From an uncultured Siphonobacter sp. (GTDB lineage: Bacteria > Bacteroidota > Bacteroidia > Cytophagales > Spirosomataceae), in the NCBI GenBank assembly GCA_913774715.1, contig CAJYHS010000191.1, positions 1 through 64,000 of the forward strand: a stretch of 64,000 nt of DNA, given 5' to 3'. Under the pieces are notes generated by a model that saw nothing but the letters and a program-made list of their open reading frames with translations, made no database searches and was not told the DNA's origin. Both the position numbers and the translations under genes were made by a program. Below are positions 7,881-13,864 of this stretch, piece by piece. The number at the start of each line of letters is the position of its first letter. Position 1 is the stretch's first letter.

Positions 7881-7996
7881 GATCAGAAGCCGGGCTGCGT
7901 CGCTAAGTCTGTCACGGCGTAGCCTTTAGGCCTTTCTCACGGGTAATAGTGGATACGCACGACGATACAAGCAAACGCAGTACCCGGCCTCTGATC
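7881..7996 (-). ncRNA. Candidate structured RNA between two phage genes
   Basis: On the minus strand the element opens GATCAGAGGCCGGG and closes CCCGGCTTCTGATC, a 14-bp stem with one G-U wobble. After a 2-base bulge, CTGCGT pairs with ACGCAG. Inside, GCGTA and TACGC can pair, and GCC-TAAA-GGC can form a small hairpin. The first bases overlap the stop codon of the gene before it, and a TTTTCT tract follows the last arm. It could be an intercistronic regulator, a processed small RNA or a long terminator. A tiny inverted-repeat insertion is the other option, but no target duplication is visible. Confidence 0.45.
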
Positions 7997-8285
7997 AGGC
8001 TTTTGAAGGACTAAGGGCAGTTAGTCTTTGATTAATGGCCGAATAGATTTTCTCATAGGTAAGTAGGTACTGATCCAGCACAGCAAAGCGTTCTTTCACC
8101 GTTTCGCTATTCGTTTCTTGTTTCTCTATCTGCTCGCGAAGCTTTTGACAATCTTTAATCCAGGCCGCTATATCCCTTTGTGCCAGCATCAGAATATTGA
8201 ACTGACGCTGAACCTCCAAATCCTGAGAAACCAAGGCGGTTCCAGCTAAGAAATTTTTGATCACTCCCTGAGCTAATGCGTTCAT
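7995..8285 (-). CDS. Coiled-coil phage early protein
   Basis: A 96-residue, mostly helical protein. Residues ~45-70 (KDCQKLREQIEKQETNSETV) have coiled-coil character. The ATG at 8285 lies inside the frame of the gene upstream, overlapping it by 131 bp, and an in-frame stop about 18 bases before it makes this the first usable start. Its stop codon coincides with the edge of the foldable element at 7881-7996. Function unknown. Confidence 0.5.
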   Translation of the reverse strand: MNALAQGVIKNFLAGTALVSQDLEVQRQFNILMLAQRDIAAWIKDCQKLREQIEKQETNSETVKERFAVLDQYLLTYEKIYSAINQRLTALSPSKA

Positions 8286-8499
8286 TACGAGAAATATTAA
8301 TTAATGCGGTAAAGTATTCCTTGGTCCGGATCAGGAGATCCATCCGCTTTGCATCCAGGTCCGTCCAGGTTGAATGCGTAAGTTCCAGATCATCAATTGC
8401 ATTCATTATTTGCCAGCGGTGCAACTCCAGCCACTCCCGGTTTTCACCAATACCCAGGGAACCTTCCTGGTAGGCCATCATCATTTCATCAATCAGCAT
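8155..8499 (-). CDS. Phage early protein with long overlap downstream
   Basis: A 114-residue frame. Residues 1-70 (helical, MLIDEMMMAYQEGSLGIGE...) look like genuine coding sequence. From about residue 72 the composition changes to S, G and F (SGFGGSASVQYSDAG), and this part overlaps the next gene in another frame. The true product may therefore differ, through a real overlap, a programmed frameshift or a sequencing indel. Its start overlaps the end of the gene at 8493-8693 by 7 bp. No family was recognised. Confidence 0.4.
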   Translation of the reverse strand: MLIDEMMMAYQEGSLGIGENREWLELHRWQIMNAIDDLELTHSTWTDLDAKRMDLLIRTKEYFTALINISRNERISSGSDQKFLSWNRLGFSGFGGSASVQYSDAGTKGYSGLD

Positions 8500-8693
8500 G
8501 CGATTAGGATTTTAGACTTTGAGACAATCCGTTCCCGGCCATCAACTACCACCGTATACCGATGAACGGCACGGGCATTGAGCTGCACAACCGTAGCGTA
8601 CTTCACGGTACCGGGCTGAACCCGGCTTCCGTCACGTATATACACCGAGTCACCTGGTAGGGCGACCAGCAAAGGCAATGATTTCATAATCAA
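8493..8693 (-). CDS. Small beta-rich phage protein
   Basis: A 66-residue protein (or 64 if translation starts at the second Met, 8687). The pattern PGDSVYIRDGSRVQPG followed by alternating hydrophobic strands suggests a small SH3/KOW-like barrel. It ends in a basic stretch. It overlaps the next gene by 7 bp, so coupled translation is likely. Function unknown. Confidence 0.45.
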   Translation of the reverse strand: MIMKSLPLLVALPGDSVYIRDGSRVQPGTVKYATVVQLNARAVHRYTVVVDGRERIVSKSKILIAC

Positions 8694-8728
8694 CTGTTTC
8701 TAGGGATTTGACACTAAATAGAATAAGC

Positions 8729-8851
8729 TTATTTCTTCCGTTCTGGACGGATCACGAAGGGCATAATGATTGCTAAAGCGATAGTGCCCGTTAGTAAAAT
8801 CGGATAACTTCGATCTAAAAACTCAAGCAGGTACAGCACCTCTTTTGGCAT
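8729..8851 (-). CDS. 40-residue single-span membrane protein
   Basis: An ATG at 8851 opens MPKEVLYLLEFLDRSYPILL, followed by a hydrophobic span (TGTIALAIIMPFVI), a basic end (RPERKK) and TAA at 8729. The start lies inside the end of the 78-residue gene, overlapping it by 29 bp, as is common in compact phage operons. One span with a cytoplasmic positive tail fits a small holin-like, antiholin or superinfection-exclusion protein, but size and topology alone do not prove any of these. Confidence 0.5.
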   Translation of the reverse strand: MPKEVLYLLEFLDRSYPILLTGTIALAIIMPFVIRPERKK

Positions 8852-9059
8852 TGTATTTATTCCAGTAGATAGGAATATACTGATTCAAAAAATCTTCCTG
8901 AGCAGGAGTAGCTTCGCGTAGTCCCTTGATTCTGAGCCTAAAGGAATCATTGCCTGTAAAGCCGAAACGGCTATTGAATAAATTAATCATTTCTGATTTC
9001 CCTGCTCTGGGTATAGTACCATCCTCCCACAGCTTCCGGAGCTCATCTATCGTTTTCAT
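8823..9059 (-). CDS. Small phage early protein
   Basis: A 78-residue soluble, basic and helical protein (MKTIDELRKLWEDGTIPRAG ... EDFLNQYIPIYWNKYNAKRG). It overlaps the 40-residue membrane protein gene at its 3' end. The stretch from ELRKLWEDGTIP to NSRFGF hints at a small DNA-binding or adaptor helical domain, but no family was recognised. Confidence 0.5.
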   Translation of the reverse strand: MKTIDELRKLWEDGTIPRAGKSEMINLFNSRFGFTGNDSFRLRIKGLREATPAQEDFLNQYIPIYWNKYNAKRGAVPA

Positions 9060-9150
9060 AATTCAACAATGGATTAAATAACGCCTATACATATACGCAC
9101 ACCGTTATTCTGTTAAAATGACCGCTTGTTTAAATACTGCTATTCTTCGG

Positions 9151-9309
9151 TTACTTGCCGCCTATCTTTCGATTATCGTTGGGCAATACCTTACGTAGTT
9201 TCTCCTTTCTTTTTTTCGCTTTCAGGTAGTCATTTTCTTTAAAGAATACCAAAGTGACTTCCGTAGTCAGGCTATAGGTTTTTTGCCCTTCGAGTGCAAT
9301 TGTTTTCAT
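9151..9309 (-). CDS. 52-residue basic phage protein
   Basis: An ATG at 9309 opens a frame reading MKTIALEGQKTYSLTTEVTL and VFFKENDYLKAKKRKEKL, ending ...NDNRKIGGK. The first half is beta-type, the second a strongly basic helix, so nucleic-acid binding is plausible. It starts only 20 bp from the divergent plus-strand gene at 9330. The coding character is clear from the amphipathic pattern, but no family was recognised. Confidence 0.5.
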   Translation of the reverse strand: MKTIALEGQKTYSLTTEVTLVFFKENDYLKAKKRKEKLRKVLPNDNRKIGGK

Positions 9310-9329
9310 AGTAGTAAATGCGTTTTTAG

Positions 9330-9776
9330 ATGAAAGAAGCCTTATTCAAAGCCATTTGGCTCGATTGGCGTAAGCCTAAACTCCGTGTTAGATTATCGGA
9401 TCACCCTCATGACTGGTACGGAGAAGTTTACCAATTCAGTCTTAAATCTTCTTGTCCAGGCATTGCCACGATGGATGCTTGGACAGCAGAAGATTGGGAA
9501 ACAATACATTCATCTTCAGGACGGAATCCAAGTTATAGTGCTGCCCTGAACAGAGGGAAAGTCGTTGAAATAGCCTCTCATAACATTCAGGATCTCGAAA
9601 TCATTGGATTTTGTAATTGGGATAAACCTGACAGAGTTAAAACGATCTGGACAGCCGGTTTTAGAAAAGAGGCAGATTGGGTGTATGGGCCTGAATATGA
9701 TATTGAAGCCTTGAAGTCTTGGGATTTAACTGCATACAACCTCATTCGCGACCCTGAGCTTTTAACCTTAGAATAG
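9330..9776 (+). CDS. Tryptophan-rich protein on the opposite strand
   Basis: A 148-residue soluble protein with nine tryptophans, about 6 percent. It is the only plus-strand gene inside the minus-strand early run. It starts 20 bp from the divergent 52-residue gene, and its 3' end overlaps the stop of the next minus gene by 9 bp. Such inserted, oppositely oriented genes are often independent cargo (morons) of phages, and some act against host defences or competing phages. No domain was recognised, so that role is only a possibility. Confidence 0.5.
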   Translation: MKEALFKAIWLDWRKPKLRVRLSDHPHDWYGEVYQFSLKSSCPGIATMDAWTAEDWETIHSSSGRNPSYSAALNRGKVVEIASHNIQDLEIIGFCNWDKPDRVKTIWTAGFRKEADWVYGPEYDIEALKSWDLTAYNLIRDPELLTLE

Positions 9777-10160
9777 CTTATAAGCCCGGCGTTGTTGTTC
9801 ATGGTGAAAATTAACCCGACCATGATAGTCGTTAGGTGAACCTACAGGCTTCTCAATAGTGGTCTGTAGGTCATCTTCTGGAGCATGTTCATTTGCGTAA
9901 GAAATAATAAGTGGGTTAGAGTTGTACGTGTCCAGCGGTCCCCACCCTCCTACATACTCCATGTCTTCCCAAACTCTACAGCCAATCGCTTCCCGGTGGC
10001 CGAGATTTATTGCACTAATACAAATGTTCAATCCCATTCGGATTGCTTCCATTTTCTTCAAATCCAGTTGCCGCACTAACTCCTGAATTTCAGTAGCCAC
10101 TTGCTTTTTCATTTCCTGCGTTGCTTCGTTTTGATCCTTTGATTCAACCGTTGAGTTCAT
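9768..10160 (-). CDS. Phage early protein, first gene of the minus run
   Basis: A 130-residue protein. Residues 1-55 are a charged helical region (KKQVATEIQELVRQLDLKK), and the rest is mixed, rich in Y, H and N and ending HHEQQRRAYKLF. The promoter at 10235-10264 (TTG, 19 bp, TACTTTTG on the minus strand) would start the transcript about 70 bases before the ATG. The gene faces the HTH regulator, the position of phage early genes under repressor control. No family was recognised. Confidence 0.5.
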   Translation of the reverse strand: MNSTVESKDQNEATQEMKKQVATEIQELVRQLDLKKMEAIRMGLNICISAINLGHREAIGCRVWEDMEYVGGWGPLDTYNSNPLIISYANEHAPEDDLQTTIEKPVGSPNDYHGRVNFHHEQQRRAYKLF

Positions 10161-10234
10161 AATATTGACCGTTTAGAATGTGTTTTGTTAGTACTTCGCC
10201 TTGAATTTGGCTATATTTCGCTTGCTCTTCGGTT

Positions 10235-10264
10235 CAAAAGTAATATTTGTAATTACATTTTCAA
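10235..10264 (-). promoter_or_regulatory. Promoter for the phage early genes
   Basis: On the minus strand TTG (10264-10262) is followed after 19 bp by TACTTTTG (10242-10235), matching the Bacteroidota sigma-A form TTG-N19/20-TAnnTTTG. It lies between the HTH gene and the first early gene and reads into the latter. Confidence 0.55.
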
Positions 10265-10285
10265 GACAAGACAATTATTTTTTTA

Positions 10286-10295
10286 ATTGGCCAAT
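10286..10295. promoter_or_regulatory. Palindrome ATTGGCCAAT before the HTH gene
   Basis: A perfect 10-bp palindrome ends 3 bases before the ATG of the HTH regulator and lies about 22 bp from the -33 element of the divergent promoter. It is a candidate operator for the regulator. With one copy only, this is tentative. Confidence 0.35.
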
Positions 10296-10298
10296 CTT

Positions 10299-10745
10299 AT
10301 GAAAACACCTATAGGCCTGATCATCAGGGAAGTTATAGAAGAAAAAAATTTATCTATTCCTGACATAGCTGTCAAGATGGGTACCAGCCGACAGAATGTA
10401 TATCAGACATTTGGTCGGAAAACAATGCCAGCTAATCAGCTAGAAAAATGGTCCTCTGTAATTGGGATTACAGTAGAAGACCTTCTCAAAAAGCAAAATC
10501 TGTCAACAAATAATCAAAACAAATCAATTGACAGTGGTGCTTTCGGTCAAGAAGTACTAGACAAGGTTATTGAAGAGCTCAAAAATCAATATGAAGCTCG
10601 TATTCATGAATTAAAGGATCAAATAGGCGATCTAAGAGAACAACTGAAGTTTAACCGCGAAATGGTCCAAGCCTTTAAAGAGGGCCAATTGGGAAAATCT
10701 AAGGGTACTCCAAATGGTCAAAGTGCTGGTTATCTGAACGATTAA
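10299..10745 (+). CDS. XRE-type HTH regulator with coiled-coil tail
   Basis: The open frame reaches back to a TTG at 10287, but the ATG at 10299 (MKTPIGLIIREVIEEKNLSI) is the better start. It gives 148 residues. An N-terminal helix-turn-helix covers residues ~3-60, with SIPDIAVKMGTSRQNVYQTF as its recognition part. Residues ~85-130 form a coiled coil (LDKVIEELKNQYEARIHEL). This is the architecture of phage and element repressors of the Cro/C1 kind, with the coiled coil as oligomerisation part, and it faces the early genes across a shared regulatory gap. It could equally be a regulator of the element's cargo. No self-cleaving peptidase domain is present. Confidence 0.65.
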   Translation: MKTPIGLIIREVIEEKNLSIPDIAVKMGTSRQNVYQTFGRKTMPANQLEKWSSVIGITVEDLLKKQNLSTNNQNKSIDSGAFGQEVLDKVIEELKNQYEARIHELKDQIGDLREQLKFNREMVQAFKEGQLGKSKGTPNGQSAGYLND

Positions 10746-10752
10746 CCCAAGA

Positions 10753-10776
10753 TATAAAGCCTTAGCAGGCTTTATA
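10753..10776 (+). terminator. Terminator after the HTH gene
   Basis: TATAAAGCCT pairs perfectly with AGGCTTTATA across a 4-base loop and is followed by TTTT. Confidence 0.8.
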
Positions 10777-11187
10777 TTTTACCCTAAAATGGGTGGCATT
10801 TTTGGAAGTACCCGGCATTGATACGCACAATGCAAGGCCTAACAGAATGATAATGAGTAGCTTACCTCTGAAATGCTAAGATTTGTAGGAGGCTCACTAA
10901 AGCCTGAAAATCGTCTGATTTTCAGGCTTTTTGTTTTTAGTTTTCGTCAAACTTACATTGTTGATAGTATAGATATAATTTTACTCCTCCCCAAAAGCCT
11001 AAAATGAGCTATGATTCATTCATAGTTATTAAGGTATTAAACTTGCGTTTTAACTTCATGGAATACTTAAGAAATTATTAACTATTTCTATAAACTCTTA
11101 TTTGAAGATAAATTCCCTAGTGTATATTGCTGTGTCATTGATATCCAGTGCCCCTATAACCCTTTCCGTCAACTTACAATTTTCTGT
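10777..11187. other. Gene-free gap at the right end of the phage region
   Basis: No gene was seen. A second strong hairpin lies at 10901-10928 (see separate entry) without a gene directly before it. A short hairpin CTATGA...TCATAG lies near 11010. The host-phage border is probably in this gap, but no tRNA or att repeat was found because the left partner lies outside the window. Confidence 0.4.
10901..10937. terminator. Orphan terminator hairpin
   Basis: AGCCTGAAAATC pairs perfectly with GATTTTCAGGCT across GTCT and is followed by a T run on the plus strand. With no gene in the preceding 150 bp it may end a small RNA or shield the element border. Confidence 0.7.
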
Positions 11188-12615
11188 ATGAAGAACCAGT
11201 ACCTGTACGTTTTTTTGTTGGGTTCAATGCTGGCAAGTTTATCCGCCAAAGGCCAGCTAGTGGTGGAAAGTACAACGCTTACCAATTTAGGTAGCATCGC
11301 TAATCGCAATACGTATACGCAAATTTCAGCCATAGCCAATTCTTCTTATTCGGCCTCGAACGGAGCTGTTTTTGAGCATTCTGAAACGGATGCGGATGCC
11401 TTACGGGTTTTCAATACCTATAATGCTAATGGCTCCAATGGCAGTACTGATAACTTTAATGGGCCTAATGGATCGGCTGGTGTTCAGGGAATTTCTGGAA
11501 CTGTGGCTCCCAATTTTTTCAATCTGGTCTTGAAAAATGGATCAGGAAGTGCTTTTCGGATTACGAATACTGCCGGGATCAACCTTTATAATAGTTCTAC
11601 TTTTCAAAACGGAATTACAACCACCAACCGTTCTATTCATCAGGCGGGTGCTTTTCGTTTTCAGGCGGGCTCTTCTTACACAGGTGGTAATACGGATGCT
11701 CAGCATATAGATGGGTACGTTTCCAAAATAGGTAATACGGCCTTTACCTTTCCCGTAGGATCCGCCACTGATCTTCGTACCTTAAGCATTTCTGCTATTA
11801 CGGATGCGAGTACTCACATTAGCACCGCCTGGATTACAGGTGACGCCTCGACTGTGGTTAATCCTTCGGATGGGAAAACCCACTCCAGAAGTAGCGTAAC
11901 TGGTCCTATAACCTCCATTTTTAATGCTGGTTTTTGGGACTACAATCGCATTGCCGGTTCAGGAAGTGTTGCTGTAACGGTTTCTATTCCTAACCTTGGA
12001 ACGCCCCCTGTAGCTTCTCAGCTTCGACTGGCGGGATGGAACGGTTCCAGCTGGATTGATTTAAGTAACAACAGTAAAACTGCGGCGAGTGGCAATACAG
12101 AAAATAGTAGCCTTACAGGTGTAATTCCCGAGGGTACCACCATCTATGCTCTTGCCGTTGGTCAGGCGAACCCAATGCCTGATTTGTCACCTACGGCAGT
12201 AATTGACAACCTGGACTTTTCAGGTAAGGAAAACAGCCGTGATTTTGCCATTTTCGTAGGTGAAGGAGCTGGCGTTGCTACTACGGCTCCGGTAACGTTT
12301 GTCGTTAACAAAATATCTGCCTTCGATATCACTTTTAAAACGACTAACAGTAACTCCCAGGTAGACGGTGGAGTAATGAATCAAAATGCCAACTGGAACT
12401 TTACGGATAATGGTAACTTTATTATCGTAACCTCGAAAGCGAACATCGTTATTGGAGCGAAATCTTCAGCTGTTGTTGGTTTTACCCTTACTCGTAGAGC
12501 CAACGTTCCTGTCGGAACTACTCAGAATATCACCGTAGGGGTTATTGGTGGAACGGGCGGTGGAGAAACGCCAACCGTTAATAACACAAGCATAACTTCG
12601 GTTACGGCAAACTAA
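11188..12615 (+). CDS. Secreted surface protein with beta-rich repeats
   Basis: A 475-residue protein with a signal peptide at residues 1-22 (hydrophobic core YVFLLGSMLASLS, cleavage near AKG-QL). Residues ~30-300 are rich in N, G, S and T with beta-strand spacing. Residues ~330-475 (PDLSPTAVIDNLDFSG... to ...VNNTSITSV) resemble the Ig-like, CARDB/DUF11-like modules common in secreted Bacteroidota proteins, and begin after a proline-rich link. There is no obvious type IX sorting tail of the PAGxYxxKI...KKIIK kind. Exposure at the surface or in the periplasm is inferred; ligand and role are unknown. It is followed by a terminator at 12633-12669. Confidence 0.6.
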   Translation: MKNQYLYVFLLGSMLASLSAKGQLVVESTTLTNLGSIANRNTYTQISAIANSSYSASNGAVFEHSETDADALRVFNTYNANGSNGSTDNFNGPNGSAGVQGISGTVAPNFFNLVLKNGSGSAFRITNTAGINLYNSSTFQNGITTTNRSIHQAGAFRFQAGSSYTGGNTDAQHIDGYVSKIGNTAFTFPVGSATDLRTLSISAITDASTHISTAWITGDASTVVNPSDGKTHSRSSVTGPITSIFNAGFWDYNRIAGSGSVAVTVSIPNLGTPPVASQLRLAGWNGSSWIDLSNNSKTAASGNTENSSLTGVIPEGTTIYALAVGQANPMPDLSPTAVIDNLDFSGKENSRDFAIFVGEGAGVATTAPVTFVVNKISAFDITFKTTNSNSQVDGGVMNQNANWNFTDNGNFIIVTSKANIVIGAKSSAVVGFTLTRRANVPVGTTQNITVGVIGGTGGGETPTVNNTSITSVTAN

Positions 12616-12632
12616 TATATTTTCTTCAAACG

Positions 12633-12669
12633 AAACCGTCTCCGTCTTTGCTGATAGAGACGGTTTTAT
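12633..12669 (+). terminator. Terminator of the secreted-protein gene
   Basis: AAACCGTCTC pairs with GAGACGGTTT across a 14-base loop, followed by a TTATTT tail. Confidence 0.75.
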
Positions 12670-13175
12670 TTGGTAGCTAGCTCATCATTTACTTTTCAGA
12701 AAGGAATATACTTGTTAGCTGATTGAACAGCTTTCTTATTACCTAATAAAAGAGTAGCCATTCTCTTCATTCGAACAATTTTACCTTAGTAAAAACAGGA
12801 CTTCTCGGAAAGAAAAGACCTGTTTTTATGCCCTGGTTACCTATCCATAGATAGGCTCATTCTTGAACTTATTAATATAGCCATTTATACTTATCGTATC
12901 AGTGATCAAAATTTACAGATAACTACTTATACCGTTTACTCAAAAGCCTTGATTATATTTTCGTTCCCCTGATTTGTTACTTACTATTGTCACAGCTATT
13001 TCATACAACCTAACTTCATTTAGATTGTTAATAGCCAGAGAGTAATACCGTTGGTCAAAGACGTTGGCTGACGTCATAGCATCGGGCTAGCCCGAGCGAT
13101 TTACAGTACCAACCCACAAAAAAATCCATACTTATAGTATGGATTTTTTTTTCTTTTCTAATTATAGAATTACTC
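12670..13175. other. 500-bp gap with three hairpins
   Basis: No gene was found. AAAAACAGG/CCTGTTTTT (12791-12827) resembles a terminator but has no gene before it. TCGGGCTAGCCCGA at 13082-13095 is a perfect 14-bp palindrome, and TGACGTCA lies 6 bp before it. AAAAAAATCCATAC (13118-13131) pairs perfectly with 13137-13150 and would end the minus-strand DUF892 transcript. A small RNA ending at 12827 is possible. Confidence 0.4.
13118..13150 (-). terminator. Bidirectional terminator after the DUF892 gene
   Basis: A 14-bp perfect stem with a 5-base loop (TTATA) and U runs on both strands lies 25 bp after the stop at 13176. Confidence 0.8.
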
Positions 13176-13706
13176 CTAATTTTCAACTAATGAAGAAGCG
13201 TTGATAAATGTTTCCGCCAGGTTCGTCAATTTAACATCGGTCGCTTCTTCTTCCTGTAGTGTAGCGTGTAATAATCGAGCGGCCTCTTCATAACCCAGAA
13301 TTTTCGCCCACGCCGTTAGAGTACCGTACGAAGCAATTTCGTAGTGCTCCACTTTTTGGCAGGCCGCGATAATACCTGCATCCCGCGTTAAGGTTCCTTT
13401 TTGAGTCTCCGAAACAATATCCTGTCCTTCTTCTACCAGTCCAGCCATTGCTTCACACTTAATGGCCTCAGCTTCCACTCCAATCGAAGTAAAGATCTGC
13501 TCTAATCGGGCAATCTGTCCTTCGGTTTCAGCCATATGTTTGCGAATACCGCTTTTCAGTTCTTCTGATGTGGCGGCGGTTTCCATTTCTGGCAGAGCTT
13601 CCATGAGCTTGTTCTCGGCCCAGTAAATGTCTTTCAGTTGAGCAATGAATAATTCGGAAAGTCCTTCCGCTTTGTCCGTTTTAAAAAGATCTACAATACT
13701 TGCCAT
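13176..13706 (-). CDS. DUF892/YciF ferritin-like stress protein
   Basis: A 176-residue all-helical protein. It begins MASIVDLFKTDKAEGLSELF and shows the DUF892 pattern, FIAQLKDIYWAENKLMEALP then SGIRKHMAETEGQIARLEQIF and EHYEIASYGTL. The spaced E and H residues (E near 31, E61, H57, E119, H120) match the ferritin-like four-helix bundle of YciF proteins, thought to bind a di-iron centre. These proteins are induced by osmotic and oxidative stress in enterobacteria; the biochemical role is unclear. The gene is monocistronic, with a terminator after it. Confidence 0.85.
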   Translation of the reverse strand: MASIVDLFKTDKAEGLSELFIAQLKDIYWAENKLMEALPEMETAATSEELKSGIRKHMAETEGQIARLEQIFTSIGVEAEAIKCEAMAGLVEEGQDIVSETQKGTLTRDAGIIAACQKVEHYEIASYGTLTAWAKILGYEEAARLLHATLQEEEATDVKLTNLAETFINASSLVEN

Positions 13707-13816
13707 GGTTGTATATGGGTTGATTTATAGTCTACATTTTGAAAAGGATATTCCAATGATAAAAGGTGGCAATCGAGCCACGGGACAGACGAAGACTTAC
13801 CCCAATTAGGGCAAAA

Positions 13817-13850
13817 AAAAACGACTTCCTTACAAAAGGGAGTCGTTTTT
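13817..13850 (-). terminator. Terminator of the efflux operon
   Basis: AAAAACGACTTCCT pairs with AGGGAGTCGTTTTT across a 6-base loop with one wobble pair, 15 bp after the stop of the RND gene. Confidence 0.8.
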
Positions 13851-13864
13851 AGAAAGACAAAATG

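Noticed and set aside
10746-10900. Attachment site at the right end of the phage region
   Set aside because: No tRNA or repeated sequence could be matched, because the other end of the element is outside the window.
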